This document shows, in pieces, positions 35,616 through 43,284 of a stretch of DNA of 64,000 bases. Each line of letters begins with the position of its first letter. Positions within the stretch are counted from its first letter, which is position 1. The position numbers and the translations under genes were made by a program. Under the pieces are notes generated by a model. It ran no database searches, was not told where the DNA came from, and saw only the letters and a program-made list of their open reading frames with translations. The stretch spans positions 1,190,578 through 1,254,577 of the forward strand of contig NC_018645.1 in assembly GCF_000307105.1 (NCBI RefSeq). The letters are read 5' to 3'. This stretch comes from Desulfobacula toluolica Tol2. GTDB taxonomy: Bacteria > Desulfobacterota > Desulfobacteria > Desulfobacterales > Desulfobacteraceae.

Positions 35616-37321
35616 GTTTTTATCCTTGCAATGTTTTGGTGACAGATCTGAATGTATTGGTGCATTTCAGGAATCTTTTTGAATTTTTCAAAGAAGTTCA
35701 ATGCGTTGGTAAACCGGCCCGTGTTCATTAGGCTTACTCCCATGCAGACGTTTAAATCTTGGTTTTCAGGCCAGTGATTCAGTCCTTTTTCAAGTATCAA
35801 AATAGCCTGGTCAAATCGTCTCTGTTTTTGCAGCAGCATGGCTAGGCCTAAAAATGCCCTGGCATCCGGAGCATAGGATAATGCCCTGTCATAAAGCTGT
35901 TTGGCTGTTTTATCCTGATTTTTGACCCGGGTGTCGGCCGCGTATTCGCCATGGGAAAATGTCATGGCAAGCCTTGAAAGAAATTGTGCATGAAACGGAT
36001 ATAATTCTTTTATATCCACAAGATCGATCTGCCGGACAAATGTGTCAAGGTTGCTGTAAAATTCAGATCTTAACCGGTCACCAAATGTTTTGACTTTTGT
36101 AAAATCAAGCTGCTCGTCAATTTCAAACCAGGGAAGGTCTTCTATTTTCCGATACCATAAATCGTCGTTCACAAGGCCTTTTTGAACGGCTGATTGATAC
36201 AGGTGGGTTCCCGGGAAAATAACCAGCATGTAAAATATGGCGCTTAAGGGCTTGATGGCGTTTAGCAGGTCAATGCTTTCTTGTATGGTTTGATCGGTTT
36301 CTCCGGGTGACCCGTAAATAAAGTAGGCCCGGGGCAGGATGCCATAGGAAGCGGTCAGGGAAAACGCGGTGATAATTTTATCTTGTACAATGGGTTTCCC
36401 AAGGCGTTTGCGGATTTTTTCAGATCCTGATTCCACACCAAAACTCAATTGGATACACCCGGCTTTTCTCATGGCAGACAGGATGTCAGCATCAATATAA
36501 TCCACCCTTGAAATAGCGTTCCAGGTGATGGCAAGTTTTTTTTTGATGATAAGGCTGCAAAATTCAATCACTCGCTGCTTGTCCATTGTAAAGGTGTCAT
36601 CTGAAATATAAAAATGATGGATGCCTTTTTCTACAAGGGCCTGGATTTCATCGGCAAACCATTCAGGGGAGTGAAATCGCAAGTCTTGATTTCCCCAGAA
36701 TTTGGGTGATCCGCAAAAGGTACACTTGCCGGGGCATCCCCGTGACAGGGAAAGGTGCTGATATGCAAAATATTTGGACGGGTGAACCAGAGAGTCCGGT
36801 TCTGCAATGGGGTCTCTTGGCAATGTCCTGAAAATCTTGTTGTTTTGTTTGAAGACCAGTCCGTTAATCTGTTCAAAGGAGTTGTCGCGATTGTTTCCAA
36901 GCGCTGTTGCAAGTTCAAGAAAGGTGATTTCACCTTCGCTTGTAACAATAAAATCAATATCCGGGCAGGCGGTTAAGAGATGGTCTGCAAGAAATGTCGG
37001 TGTAGGCCCGCCAAACACAATTGTCACATCAGGCCTGATCTTTTTTGCAGCATTTGCGCACTCCATTGCATTCCAGCGGTTGGAGTTGATCACGGAAAAT
37101 CCTATGATATCCGGTTGCTGTCTTGAAACAATGGTTTTAAAGACCTCAACAGGGTCATCCCTTATGTCTGCCAGGTTTAGGATGCTGACGCTAAAACCTT
37201 TATCCATCATGAGCGCCCCGATATAGTAAAGGCCTATGGGAACAATACGGGCATCTTCTCCGGATATCCTTGCATCAAGGCATGCCGGGTTGACAAGCAG
37301 AATTTTTTGTTGATTTGCCAT
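35612..37321 (-). CDS. B12-binding-type radical SAM protein with TPR tail
   Basis: 569 residues from ATG 37321. Order: N-terminal cobalamin-binding-like domain (about 5-135; ARIVPIGLYYIGALM then IVFGGPTPTFL); radical SAM core (about 185-400) with the cluster motif CPGKCTFC in LSRGCPGKCTFCGSPKF; C-terminal TPR-like repeats (about 465-560, GLAMLLQKQRRFDQAI and GVSLMNTGRFTNAL). This is the BchE/P-methylase class; the DxHxGG B12-histidine motif is not present, as in many of these. It starts 75 bases after the nitroreductase stop. Substrate unknown. Confidence 0.88.
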   Translation of the reverse strand: MANQQKILLVNPACLDARISGEDARIVPIGLYYIGALMMDKGFSVSILNLADIRDDPVEVFKTIVSRQQPDIIGFSVINSNRWNAMECANAAKKIRPDVTIVFGGPTPTFLADHLLTACPDIDFIVTSEGEITFLELATALGNNRDNSFEQINGLVFKQNNKIFRTLPRDPIAEPDSLVHPSKYFAYQHLSLSRGCPGKCTFCGSPKFWGNQDLRFHSPEWFADEIQALVEKGIHHFYISDDTFTMDKQRVIEFCSLIIKKKLAITWNAISRVDYIDADILSAMRKAGCIQLSFGVESGSEKIRKRLGKPIVQDKIITAFSLTASYGILPRAYFIYGSPGETDQTIQESIDLLNAIKPLSAIFYMLVIFPGTHLYQSAVQKGLVNDDLWYRKIEDLPWFEIDEQLDFTKVKTFGDRLRSEFYSNLDTFVRQIDLVDIKELYPFHAQFLSRLAMTFSHGEYAADTRVKNQDKTAKQLYDRALSYAPDARAFLGLAMLLQKQRRFDQAILILEKGLNHWPENQDLNVCMGVSLMNTGRFTNALNFFEKFKKIPEMHQYIQICHQNIARIKT

Positions 37322-37396
37322 TTTTTGGTTGGTTTGCAATGTTTTTGTTGAGTTACTATTATATTTTTATTATTACTTTATCATATTGTTATTGTT

Positions 37397-37984
37397 TTAC
37401 CATGAGCTGATGATAATGTCGTTGAGTTTTCTTTTGGGGACATGGTGGACCTGGTTGTCATCCCTCCAGTATTTGATATCACCGTCTTCACCCAATTGAT
37501 CAATACAGATTTCTTCAACAGGTTTTCCCAGGGCCACCACCAGTTTAACCTCCAGGTGATCATCAATATTCAAGTGCTGTTTGAGCTTTTTTGCATTGAC
37601 GGAACCGAACATGCATCCGCCAAGCCCCATGGATTTTGCTCCCAGCAGCAGTGTCTGGGCTGCAATGCCATGGTCGCACCAGAATTTATCGGAAATATTA
37701 TGATCTCCCATGATGACGATATATGCGGAGGGCCGTTCTTCTTTTATCGGGCCTTTCCACTCTTTCAGGTATGCGGCCCATCCCAGGCAGGAAAAGATAT
37801 CTTCATTTTTTTGATCATCCCGGCATATGATATATTTCAAGGGCTGGAGATTTGCAGCCGATGCACAGTTCCGTGCCAGTTCAACCAGTTCCCGTAATTT
37901 TGTTTCATCAATTTTATGAGCGTTGTCAAACCGTCTGCAGGATCTGTTTTGAATGACAAGCTCTTTAAAAGAGGAGGGGGTCAT
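37397..37984 (-). CDS. Nitroreductase-family flavoprotein
   Basis: 195 residues from ATG 37984, which overlaps the rdgB stop (ATGA) and follows an AAGGA site; an upstream start at 38002 adds 6 residues but lies inside rdgB. FMN-binding pattern at the N-terminus (NRSCRRFD), middle SAANLQPLKYIICRDD, C-terminal GLGGCMFGSVN and VALGKPVEE. NAD(P)H-dependent reduction of a nitro, quinone or other acceptor. The native substrate cannot be told. Confidence 0.9.
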   Translation of the reverse strand: MTPSSFKELVIQNRSCRRFDNAHKIDETKLRELVELARNCASAANLQPLKYIICRDDQKNEDIFSCLGWAAYLKEWKGPIKEERPSAYIVIMGDHNISDKFWCDHGIAAQTLLLGAKSMGLGGCMFGSVNAKKLKQHLNIDDHLEVKLVVALGKPVEEICIDQLGEDGDIKYWRDDNQVHHVPKRKLNDIIISSW

Positions 37985-38646
37985 GAGTTGTTTCCTTTGC
38001 ATTCCGCACGCTGGAATTTGGGCATAGTGATATCAATCCAGTCGATGATTTTGTCCATTTCATCGGCTATTTCTTTTAACGCCTTGCCCCGGTGGCTGAC
38101 CTGGCCTTTTTCTTGAATGGTCAACTGGGCAAAGGTTTTGTTCAATTCAGGATAAAAAAAGAGCGGATCATATCCAAACCCGTTATCCCCAACTGCTTCT
38201 TTGGTGATAACACCCTGGCACTCACCTTCATAAGTCAAGGCCGGGCCTGTTGGAATCGCAATGGAAATCACACATTTAAAGGAGGCTTTCCGGTTGTCTT
38301 TGTCTTTTAATTCTTCCAGCATTTTTTTGACATTGTCCGCATCCGTGGCATTTTCTCCGGCATACCTGGCGGAATAGACGCCGGGCGCACCGTCAAGAGC
38401 TTCAACGCAAAGCCCTGAGTCATCTGCCATGGCAGGGTATCCTAATATTTTTGCCGTAAAAGAGGCTTTTTTATAGGCATTGTCATCAAAGGTCTCTCCG
38501 TCCTCAATAACCTCTGGGATGGGACCGAAATCATCCAGGTTTTTGATATCAATTGGATATCCTTTTAAAAGTTCTCTGATTTCCCTTGTTTTTCCCTTGT
38601 TTCTGGTTGCAAGAACTATGATCTGTTTCAATGGTTTACTCCACAT
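37981..38646 (-). CDS. rdgB: Non-canonical purine NTP pyrophosphatase RdgB/HAM1
   Basis: 221 residues, slightly longer than the usual 195-205 at both ends. It hydrolyses dITP, XTP and similar nucleotides to prevent their misincorporation. N-terminal VLATRNKGKTREIRELL, GETFDDNAYKKA, the DDSGLCVEALDGAPGVYSAR signature, GYDPLFFYPE, and the late SHRGKALK. The first 8 residues overlap a possible small upstream gene. First clearly supported gene of the run rdgB, nitroreductase, radical SAM. Confidence 0.95.
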   Translation of the reverse strand: MWSKPLKQIIVLATRNKGKTREIRELLKGYPIDIKNLDDFGPIPEVIEDGETFDDNAYKKASFTAKILGYPAMADDSGLCVEALDGAPGVYSARYAGENATDADNVKKMLEELKDKDNRKASFKCVISIAIPTGPALTYEGECQGVITKEAVGDNGFGYDPLFFYPELNKTFAQLTIQEKGQVSHRGKALKEIADEMDKIIDWIDITMPKFQRAECKGNNS

Positions 38647-38830
38647 TTTTCAGGTTTGGGTTGATGTTGGCATAATATAAGGCCAAGCCCCTGTTTTGTA
38701 AACCCCGGCATCTGGTAAAAGTGGTTATTGCGCCCATGCATGGGCATTGTTCAACCGGATACTCCCCTTCAATTGTTTTTCTTGCTTGACCTTCCGAATT
38801 TATTTGAATAATTGTAAAAGCCGTATGCAC
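38636..38830 (-). CDS. Possible small protein overlapping the rdgB start
   Basis: 64 residues, GTG start at 38830 with an AAAGGA site 5 bases upstream, ending 11 bases inside rdgB. It contains CPCMGAITTFTRCRG and a short C-terminal segment LALYYANINPN. No family is recognised. The overlap with rdgB could give translational coupling; a leader peptide or a chance ORF are the alternatives. Confidence 0.35.
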   Translation of the reverse strand: MHTAFTIIQINSEGQARKTIEGEYPVEQCPCMGAITTFTRCRGLQNRGLALYYANINPNLKNVE

Positions 38831-38954
38831 TGATTCCTTTGAAAAAAATTTGAAAATTTATATTATAAGCCCGGTGTCAGACCTGTTAAAAATTTTTCTT
38901 GTTTGTAAACCCTTGCTGTCCGTTATCCAAACATTGAAATAGGGAAGAGTGAAA

Positions 38955-39869
38955 ATGAAATCCATAAAAACACAAAAAATAGTAATATCATCTGTTGGAG
39001 CCTTAATGGCGATATTGTTTTTCTTTTCACCTGGGTTAAGGCTTCCGATTCTAGACAGCAAAGCTGACGATTACTTTCGTGAGGCAATAAGCAAGGCCGG
39101 GGTTGCTTATGCAACATGCAGGCTTATCAACGCCTCTGTTTCAATTGTTAAGGATTCCAACCTGAATCTGGAACCCGCAGGCGTGGGGATAACCTTAGCC
39201 ATAGGACAGGCTTTAGACCCGATTGATGATATGACTGAACGTGTGTCTGATGTAATAGTAACTGCGATTACGTCATTGGGTGTTCAGAAATTGGCTTATG
39301 AGATTAGTGTGTCACTTGCGCCACCTATACTTGCCCTGTTTCTTTTCGTTTTATCTGTTCTGATTTGGTTTGAGAACCAAAGATTGGCAGCTCTTCAAAA
39401 AATCATAACGGGCTTCATACTATTGATTCTAATTGCCAGGTTTACACTTCCTATATCGGCTATTACAAATAATTATATTCAAGAAAATTTTTTTGAAGAA
39501 AAAATTTTGAATGCAAATAAAGAACTGGCACTCGGGTCTGCGGAACTTGATAAATTGATGGAATTTTCAATCCCGCAGACCGATGGTGTCTTAGGAACTA
39601 TCAAGAATAGCTCATCATTTCTTAAACGCAAATCTTTGGAGTTTAAAAATGCCCTTGTTAACACAATCAGCAACACGGGAAATATCATAGAAAACCTTTT
39701 GAAACTGATATTTTTATATGTTGGAATTTTTTTGATTCAAGTTGTTGCTTTGCCGATAATTGTGTTTGGAGTGTTTGTAAAATTTGCAAACAGCTTGTTT
39801 GACACAAATATTCCAGTAATTCCCAGGATTATGAACCAGTCAAATGTTAAAAGTGTAAAAAAAGAATAA
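38955..39869 (+). CDS. Hypothetical membrane protein
   Basis: 304 residues from ATG 38955 (AGGGA at the right distance; a GTG at 38949 is the alternative). N-terminal signal-like helix (about 8-27), two membrane helices in the middle (about 121-138 and 147-172) and a long one near the C-terminus (about 251-275). Between them are charged periplasmic or cytoplasmic loops. I do not recognise the family with certainty. No neighbour on the same strand within 100 bases; the next gene is a transcription factor. Confidence 0.7.
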   Translation: MKSIKTQKIVISSVGALMAILFFFSPGLRLPILDSKADDYFREAISKAGVAYATCRLINASVSIVKDSNLNLEPAGVGITLAIGQALDPIDDMTERVSDVIVTAITSLGVQKLAYEISVSLAPPILALFLFVLSVLIWFENQRLAALQKIITGFILLILIARFTLPISAITNNYIQENFFEEKILNANKELALGSAELDKLMEFSIPQTDGVLGTIKNSSSFLKRKSLEFKNALVNTISNTGNIIENLLKLIFLYVGIFLIQVVALPIIVFGVFVKFANSLFDTNIPVIPRIMNQSNVKSVKKE

Positions 39870-40024
39870 GATCAGGGAACAACGGATATTCAAGACAAGG
39901 TGAAAAGTATTTGTGCTATGAATGCACAGACTTTAAATTGCCCTGACCTGCAAAATATGCAACCAGATTTGCGCTATATAATCGTGAGTTGTTTTTTAAA
40001 AGAGTGTGTGGTATCTCATTTTTT

Positions 40025-40891
40025 ATGCAACGAATAGGATTTAATCATTTTTATACTTGTATGGACGGTCCCATGGCAAAGCCCGGCTCAAGCAGAGGGT
40101 CTTGTGTTACGGCGATTATCCATTTTGAAAAAGATATCTCGTTTTTGTTTCCCTATATCAATGCGGTTGCAGATGAAGCTGAACTCCATGAAAATCCAAA
40201 CCTGGTCCGGTTTGTTTTTGACAAGGTTTATTGCGTTGTTTACCCTGAAAGGTGTATTGCATCTCCTTTGGACGACCGGGAACATGCAACAGCATTCAGG
40301 GAAAAATTAATGGAATTTTTAAATGGGATTCTTGACAAGAAAAATGATATTATCCCGAAATTCAAGGTGTTTCAAAAAATTGCAGTTACCGATATTTTAA
40401 AGCTTTTACCAAAAACAAATTGCGGCAAATGCGGGCTTAAAAGCTGCATGGCTTTTGCTGCGATGGTTTCCAAGCAGCGGGTTCAGCCGTCAAAATGCCC
40501 GTATGTGGGGTTGCCCATAAACGAGCAGGTCACCTATCCGGTACGTGATAATGACGGGAACCTGGTTTCGTCGGTTACACTGAATATTGATACCTCCAAT
40601 CAATCAAATAAGATCCATGAAACAAATAAGATCCATGAAAAAAATGTCCCCATGCCTGCTTTGAACAGAAAAGATCATCCTGCAAATTTATCCCTGCCCT
40701 CAGCCCTGACTCAAAGAGAACTTGAGGTTCTGTCCGGAATAGGGTTGGGACAGACCAACCGTGAAATTTCACAACAGCTTCATATCAGTCCTCATACCGT
40801 TAAAAGTCATGTTGTAAACATCTTTAACAAGCTGGGGGTCAGTCATCGGACTCAGGCTGTGGTTTGGGCGGCTCGCCACCAGATAATTTAA
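40025..40891 (+). CDS. LuxR-type regulator with an Fe-S cluster domain
   Basis: 288 residues from ATG 40025; a TTG at 39989 would add 12 residues, and neither start has a good ribosome site. Three parts: an N-terminal domain of unknown type (about 1-115, with CMDGPMAKPGSSRG); an Fe-S motif CxxCx4Cx16C (Cys133, 136, 141, 158: TNCGKCGLKSCMAFAAMV), the same motif as in RnfB; and a C-terminal GerE helix-turn-helix (about 228-285: LTQRELEVLSGIGLGQTNREI, then HISPHTVKSHVVNIFNKLGV). A redox- or iron-responsive regulator is inferred. A Ser-Asn-Lys-Ile-His-Glu repeat lies in the linker. The gene next downstream is its DUF3786 partner. Confidence 0.87.
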   Translation: MQRIGFNHFYTCMDGPMAKPGSSRGSCVTAIIHFEKDISFLFPYINAVADEAELHENPNLVRFVFDKVYCVVYPERCIASPLDDREHATAFREKLMEFLNGILDKKNDIIPKFKVFQKIAVTDILKLLPKTNCGKCGLKSCMAFAAMVSKQRVQPSKCPYVGLPINEQVTYPVRDNDGNLVSSVTLNIDTSNQSNKIHETNKIHEKNVPMPALNRKDHPANLSLPSALTQRELEVLSGIGLGQTNREISQQLHISPHTVKSHVVNIFNKLGVSHRTQAVVWAARHQII

Positions 40892-40974
40892 TTTTTTTTG
40901 TTTCTCCCCCTTTTGGGTGATGTTTTATTGCCAGGTTTATCCTATTTTATTAGTTTAAAATATCATGGAAAATA

Positions 40975-41090
40975 TTTTTTTATATGAAAGTCTTGAAAAA
41001 TCCAAACAGTGATTTTTATTATTTGTTATGGGCAAACCTGGGTGAGCAAATTATGATATAAAATTGACAAGTTATGCCCATGACAGTTAT
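40975..41090 (+). repeat. Intergenic two-hairpin repeat, copy 2 (with insertion)
   Basis: 116-base copy of the family also at 12591, 53011 and 63418. The T tract, GAAAGTCTTGAAAAATCCAA, GGGCAAACCTGGGTGA and the 3' GCCCATGACAGTTAT are present, but about 20 extra bases lie in the loop of hairpin B and hairpin A is weakened. It ends 18 bases before the DUF3786 start codon. Confidence 0.7.
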
Positions 41091-41108
41091 TTAAAATGAG
41101 GAGTGTAT

Positions 41109-41921
41109 ATGTCTGAATTTGCCAATGCCATGGAAGTGTTTAAGATTCTGGATAAATCCAATTGCAGAAAATGCAATGAACAAACCTGTCTTGCTTTTGC
41201 CTCAAAGGTTTTTTTGGGAGAAAAATCATTGGATCAATGCCCTGTCTTGAGCCAAAAAGTGCTTGAACAATATCAGGGAAAACAGAAAAAAAAGATGACA
41301 AATGAAGAGTACCGGTCAACGCTTGTGGCGGACTTGAAAACACAAATAAATTCTTGTGACCTGGAAAAGGCAGCCAAAAGAGTCGGGGGGAGTTTTTCAA
41401 AAGGGAAATTGATGATCAGGATTTTTGGAAAGCAGTTTTTCATTGATTCACAGGGCAACATGTTTTCAGATATTCATATCAACCCCTGGATTGCCAGTAC
41501 TGTTTTGGGATATGTCCTCCACTGCAAAGGGGTTTCTTTGACGGGGAAATGGGTTCCGTTAAGAGAAATTGAGGGTGGGCGTGAGAAAAATCCTTTGTTT
41601 GTCCAGAGATCTGAAAAGCCTTTAAAACAGATTGCAGATAAATATCCCCATTTGTTTGAAGATCTGATTGTTCTTTTTAATGGAAAAACAGTGGAAAATT
41701 ATTATGCATCAGATATATCACTGGTGCTTTATCCTTTGCCAAAGCTTCCCATACTGATCTGCTATTGGAAGGCTGAAGACGGTATGGAATCGGATCTGCA
41801 CATTTTTTTTGATTCATCTGCCGGCATGAATGCCAATGTGGATATTGTATATGGCATTGCTACCGGCATTGTTGTCATGTTTGAAAAAATTTCCATGAAA
41901 CACGGGGTGGTTGCCTCGTGA
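41109..41921 (+). CDS. DUF3786 protein with N-terminal Fe-S motif
   Basis: 270 residues from ATG 41109, with GAGGAG 5 bases before it. N-terminal CxxCx4Cx16C motif (Cys19, 22, 27, 44; KSNCRKCNEQTCLAFASKV), nearly the same as in the preceding LuxR-type regulator, then a DUF3786 domain (about 55-270) with GKQFFIDSQGNM and DADVDIVYG-like end NANVDIVYGIATG. The family is common in sulfate reducers and methanogens, often near corrinoid or Fe-S genes; its function is not known. Only a repeat copy separates it from the regulator. Confidence 0.85.
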   Translation: MSEFANAMEVFKILDKSNCRKCNEQTCLAFASKVFLGEKSLDQCPVLSQKVLEQYQGKQKKKMTNEEYRSTLVADLKTQINSCDLEKAAKRVGGSFSKGKLMIRIFGKQFFIDSQGNMFSDIHINPWIASTVLGYVLHCKGVSLTGKWVPLREIEGGREKNPLFVQRSEKPLKQIADKYPHLFEDLIVLFNGKTVENYYASDISLVLYPLPKLPILICYWKAEDGMESDLHIFFDSSAGMNANVDIVYGIATGIVVMFEKISMKHGVVAS

Positions 41922-41957
41922 TTTTCAGGGGTGTCCTTGTTTGTGCGGCATATTGTT

Positions 41958-43070
41958 TCATGTGGTTCTTTTGTCTTTTTTCTGGGCAACACAAAAAATG
42001 CCGCCTTTGGACATCCCCGGAATAAAACATTTGTTGCACGAGATGCACTCTGAATGGTCGGTTTTATTTGTTGCCCATTTTTTTGGCAGATCCGGTTCCC
42101 GGATCAAAGGCCGTGAAAGAGAAATAAAATCCATGCCGTGTTCAGCTATTGCCTTTTGAGCAACAAGAAGGGATCTGAACCCCCCAACGCAAATAACAGG
42201 GCACGACACTTGTTTTTTTATGGTCAGTGCAAGATCAAGGTTATAGGCTTGCTTTTCAGGGGAATTGATTTTTGTCCTGGCAGGTCCTTTTTCTCCGGAA
42301 GACGCTGTACCGGAAGAAACTTCTATGGCATCAATTCCAAAATCAGAGAGTTTTTTTGCAATTTGAACTGCCTCATCTGTTGTCAATCCGTTTTCAACAT
42401 GGTCATTTGCATTGAATTTTATAAACACCGGGTAGTTTTTGCCCACACGGGTCCTTATCTTTTCATAGATATCAAATAAAAACCTGCCTCTGTTTTCAAG
42501 ACTTCCTCCATATGCATCTGTTCTCTGGTTTGTCACAGGAGACAGGAACTGGCTGACAAGATATCCATGGGCACCATGAATCTGAACGGCATCAAATCCC
42601 CATTCTTTGGCTCTTCCTGCGGCCCTGGCAAAGGAATCGGTAATGTTTTCTATCTCTAATATGGAAAGTGCCTGGGGCGTTTCAGGAAATGCGCCCACTT
42701 TGATGCCTGATGGTGCCACAGGCTGGCGTCCCGCTGATTTTGAATCTGTTTGACCTCCGGCATGAACAAGTTGAATGGCAATTTTACCGTTTAAATCATG
42801 AACCGCCCGGGTCAGTTGTTTGAATTGCAGGGCAAACTTATCCGTGTAGATCCCCATTTTACCTGGCAATTGCTTTCCATCCCTTCTAACATAAGTATAC
42901 CCGGTAATGATCAGCCCAATTCCTCCCTTGACCAGGTTGCAATAGGTGTCCACAAGTTTTTGGGTCGGCCTGCCGTCCGGTTCACACATGCCTTCCCAGG
43001 TTGCAGACCTGATCATTCTGTTTTTTAATGTGATTTTGCCAATTGAACCCTGATCGAATAGTGATGCCAT
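41958..43070 (-). CDS. NADH:flavin oxidoreductase (Old Yellow Enzyme family)
   Basis: 370 residues, a single FMN barrel of OYE type: TLKNRMIRSATWEGM at the start, the active-site region AIQLVHAGGQTDS, FDAVQIHGAHGYLVSQFLSP, and phosphate-binding GGFRS with SLSRPLIREPDL. A C-terminal cysteine motif (CISCNKCFIPG and a later Cys) fits a 4Fe-4S cluster, as in 2,4-dienoyl-CoA reductase-type members, though the NADPH-binding C-terminal domain of those is lacking. Upstream region has direct repeats (43158-43183). Substrate probably an enone. Confidence 0.9.
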   Translation of the reverse strand: MASLFDQGSIGKITLKNRMIRSATWEGMCEPDGRPTQKLVDTYCNLVKGGIGLIITGYTYVRRDGKQLPGKMGIYTDKFALQFKQLTRAVHDLNGKIAIQLVHAGGQTDSKSAGRQPVAPSGIKVGAFPETPQALSILEIENITDSFARAAGRAKEWGFDAVQIHGAHGYLVSQFLSPVTNQRTDAYGGSLENRGRFLFDIYEKIRTRVGKNYPVFIKFNANDHVENGLTTDEAVQIAKKLSDFGIDAIEVSSGTASSGEKGPARTKINSPEKQAYNLDLALTIKKQVSCPVICVGGFRSLLVAQKAIAEHGMDFISLSRPLIREPDLPKKWATNKTDHSECISCNKCFIPGMSKGGIFCVAQKKDKRTT

Positions 43071-43157
43071 ATATATTCTCCCGCCTGAAACGCATTATAG
43101 CCCTCTACATGGTCTGTAAACCATTTTATAATTTTAATCACATGCTCATACCCAACA

Positions 43158-43183
43158 ATCAAGTATGAATAAATCAAGCATGA
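43158..43183 (-). promoter_or_regulatory. Direct repeats upstream of the OYE gene
   Basis: Two copies of ATCAAGYATGA (43158-43168 and 43173-43183), 15 bases apart, with a partly inverted CATGCTCATA at 43141-43150. They lie about 90-110 bases before the OYE start codon and could be a regulator site. Weak evidence. Confidence 0.3.
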
Positions 43184-43284
43184 GTATATGATACCCTTGA
43201 AGGAATCAGGGATATCTCAAGGAATTAATTATTGCAATATAAATTTTGTTGTGAAAAAATTATTTGACAGCCAAAGATTGAAAA

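Noticed and set aside
41064-41092. TTGACA with TTATTT as a promoter within repeat copy 2
   Set aside because: The -10 is poor and the sequence belongs to the insertion in this copy only.
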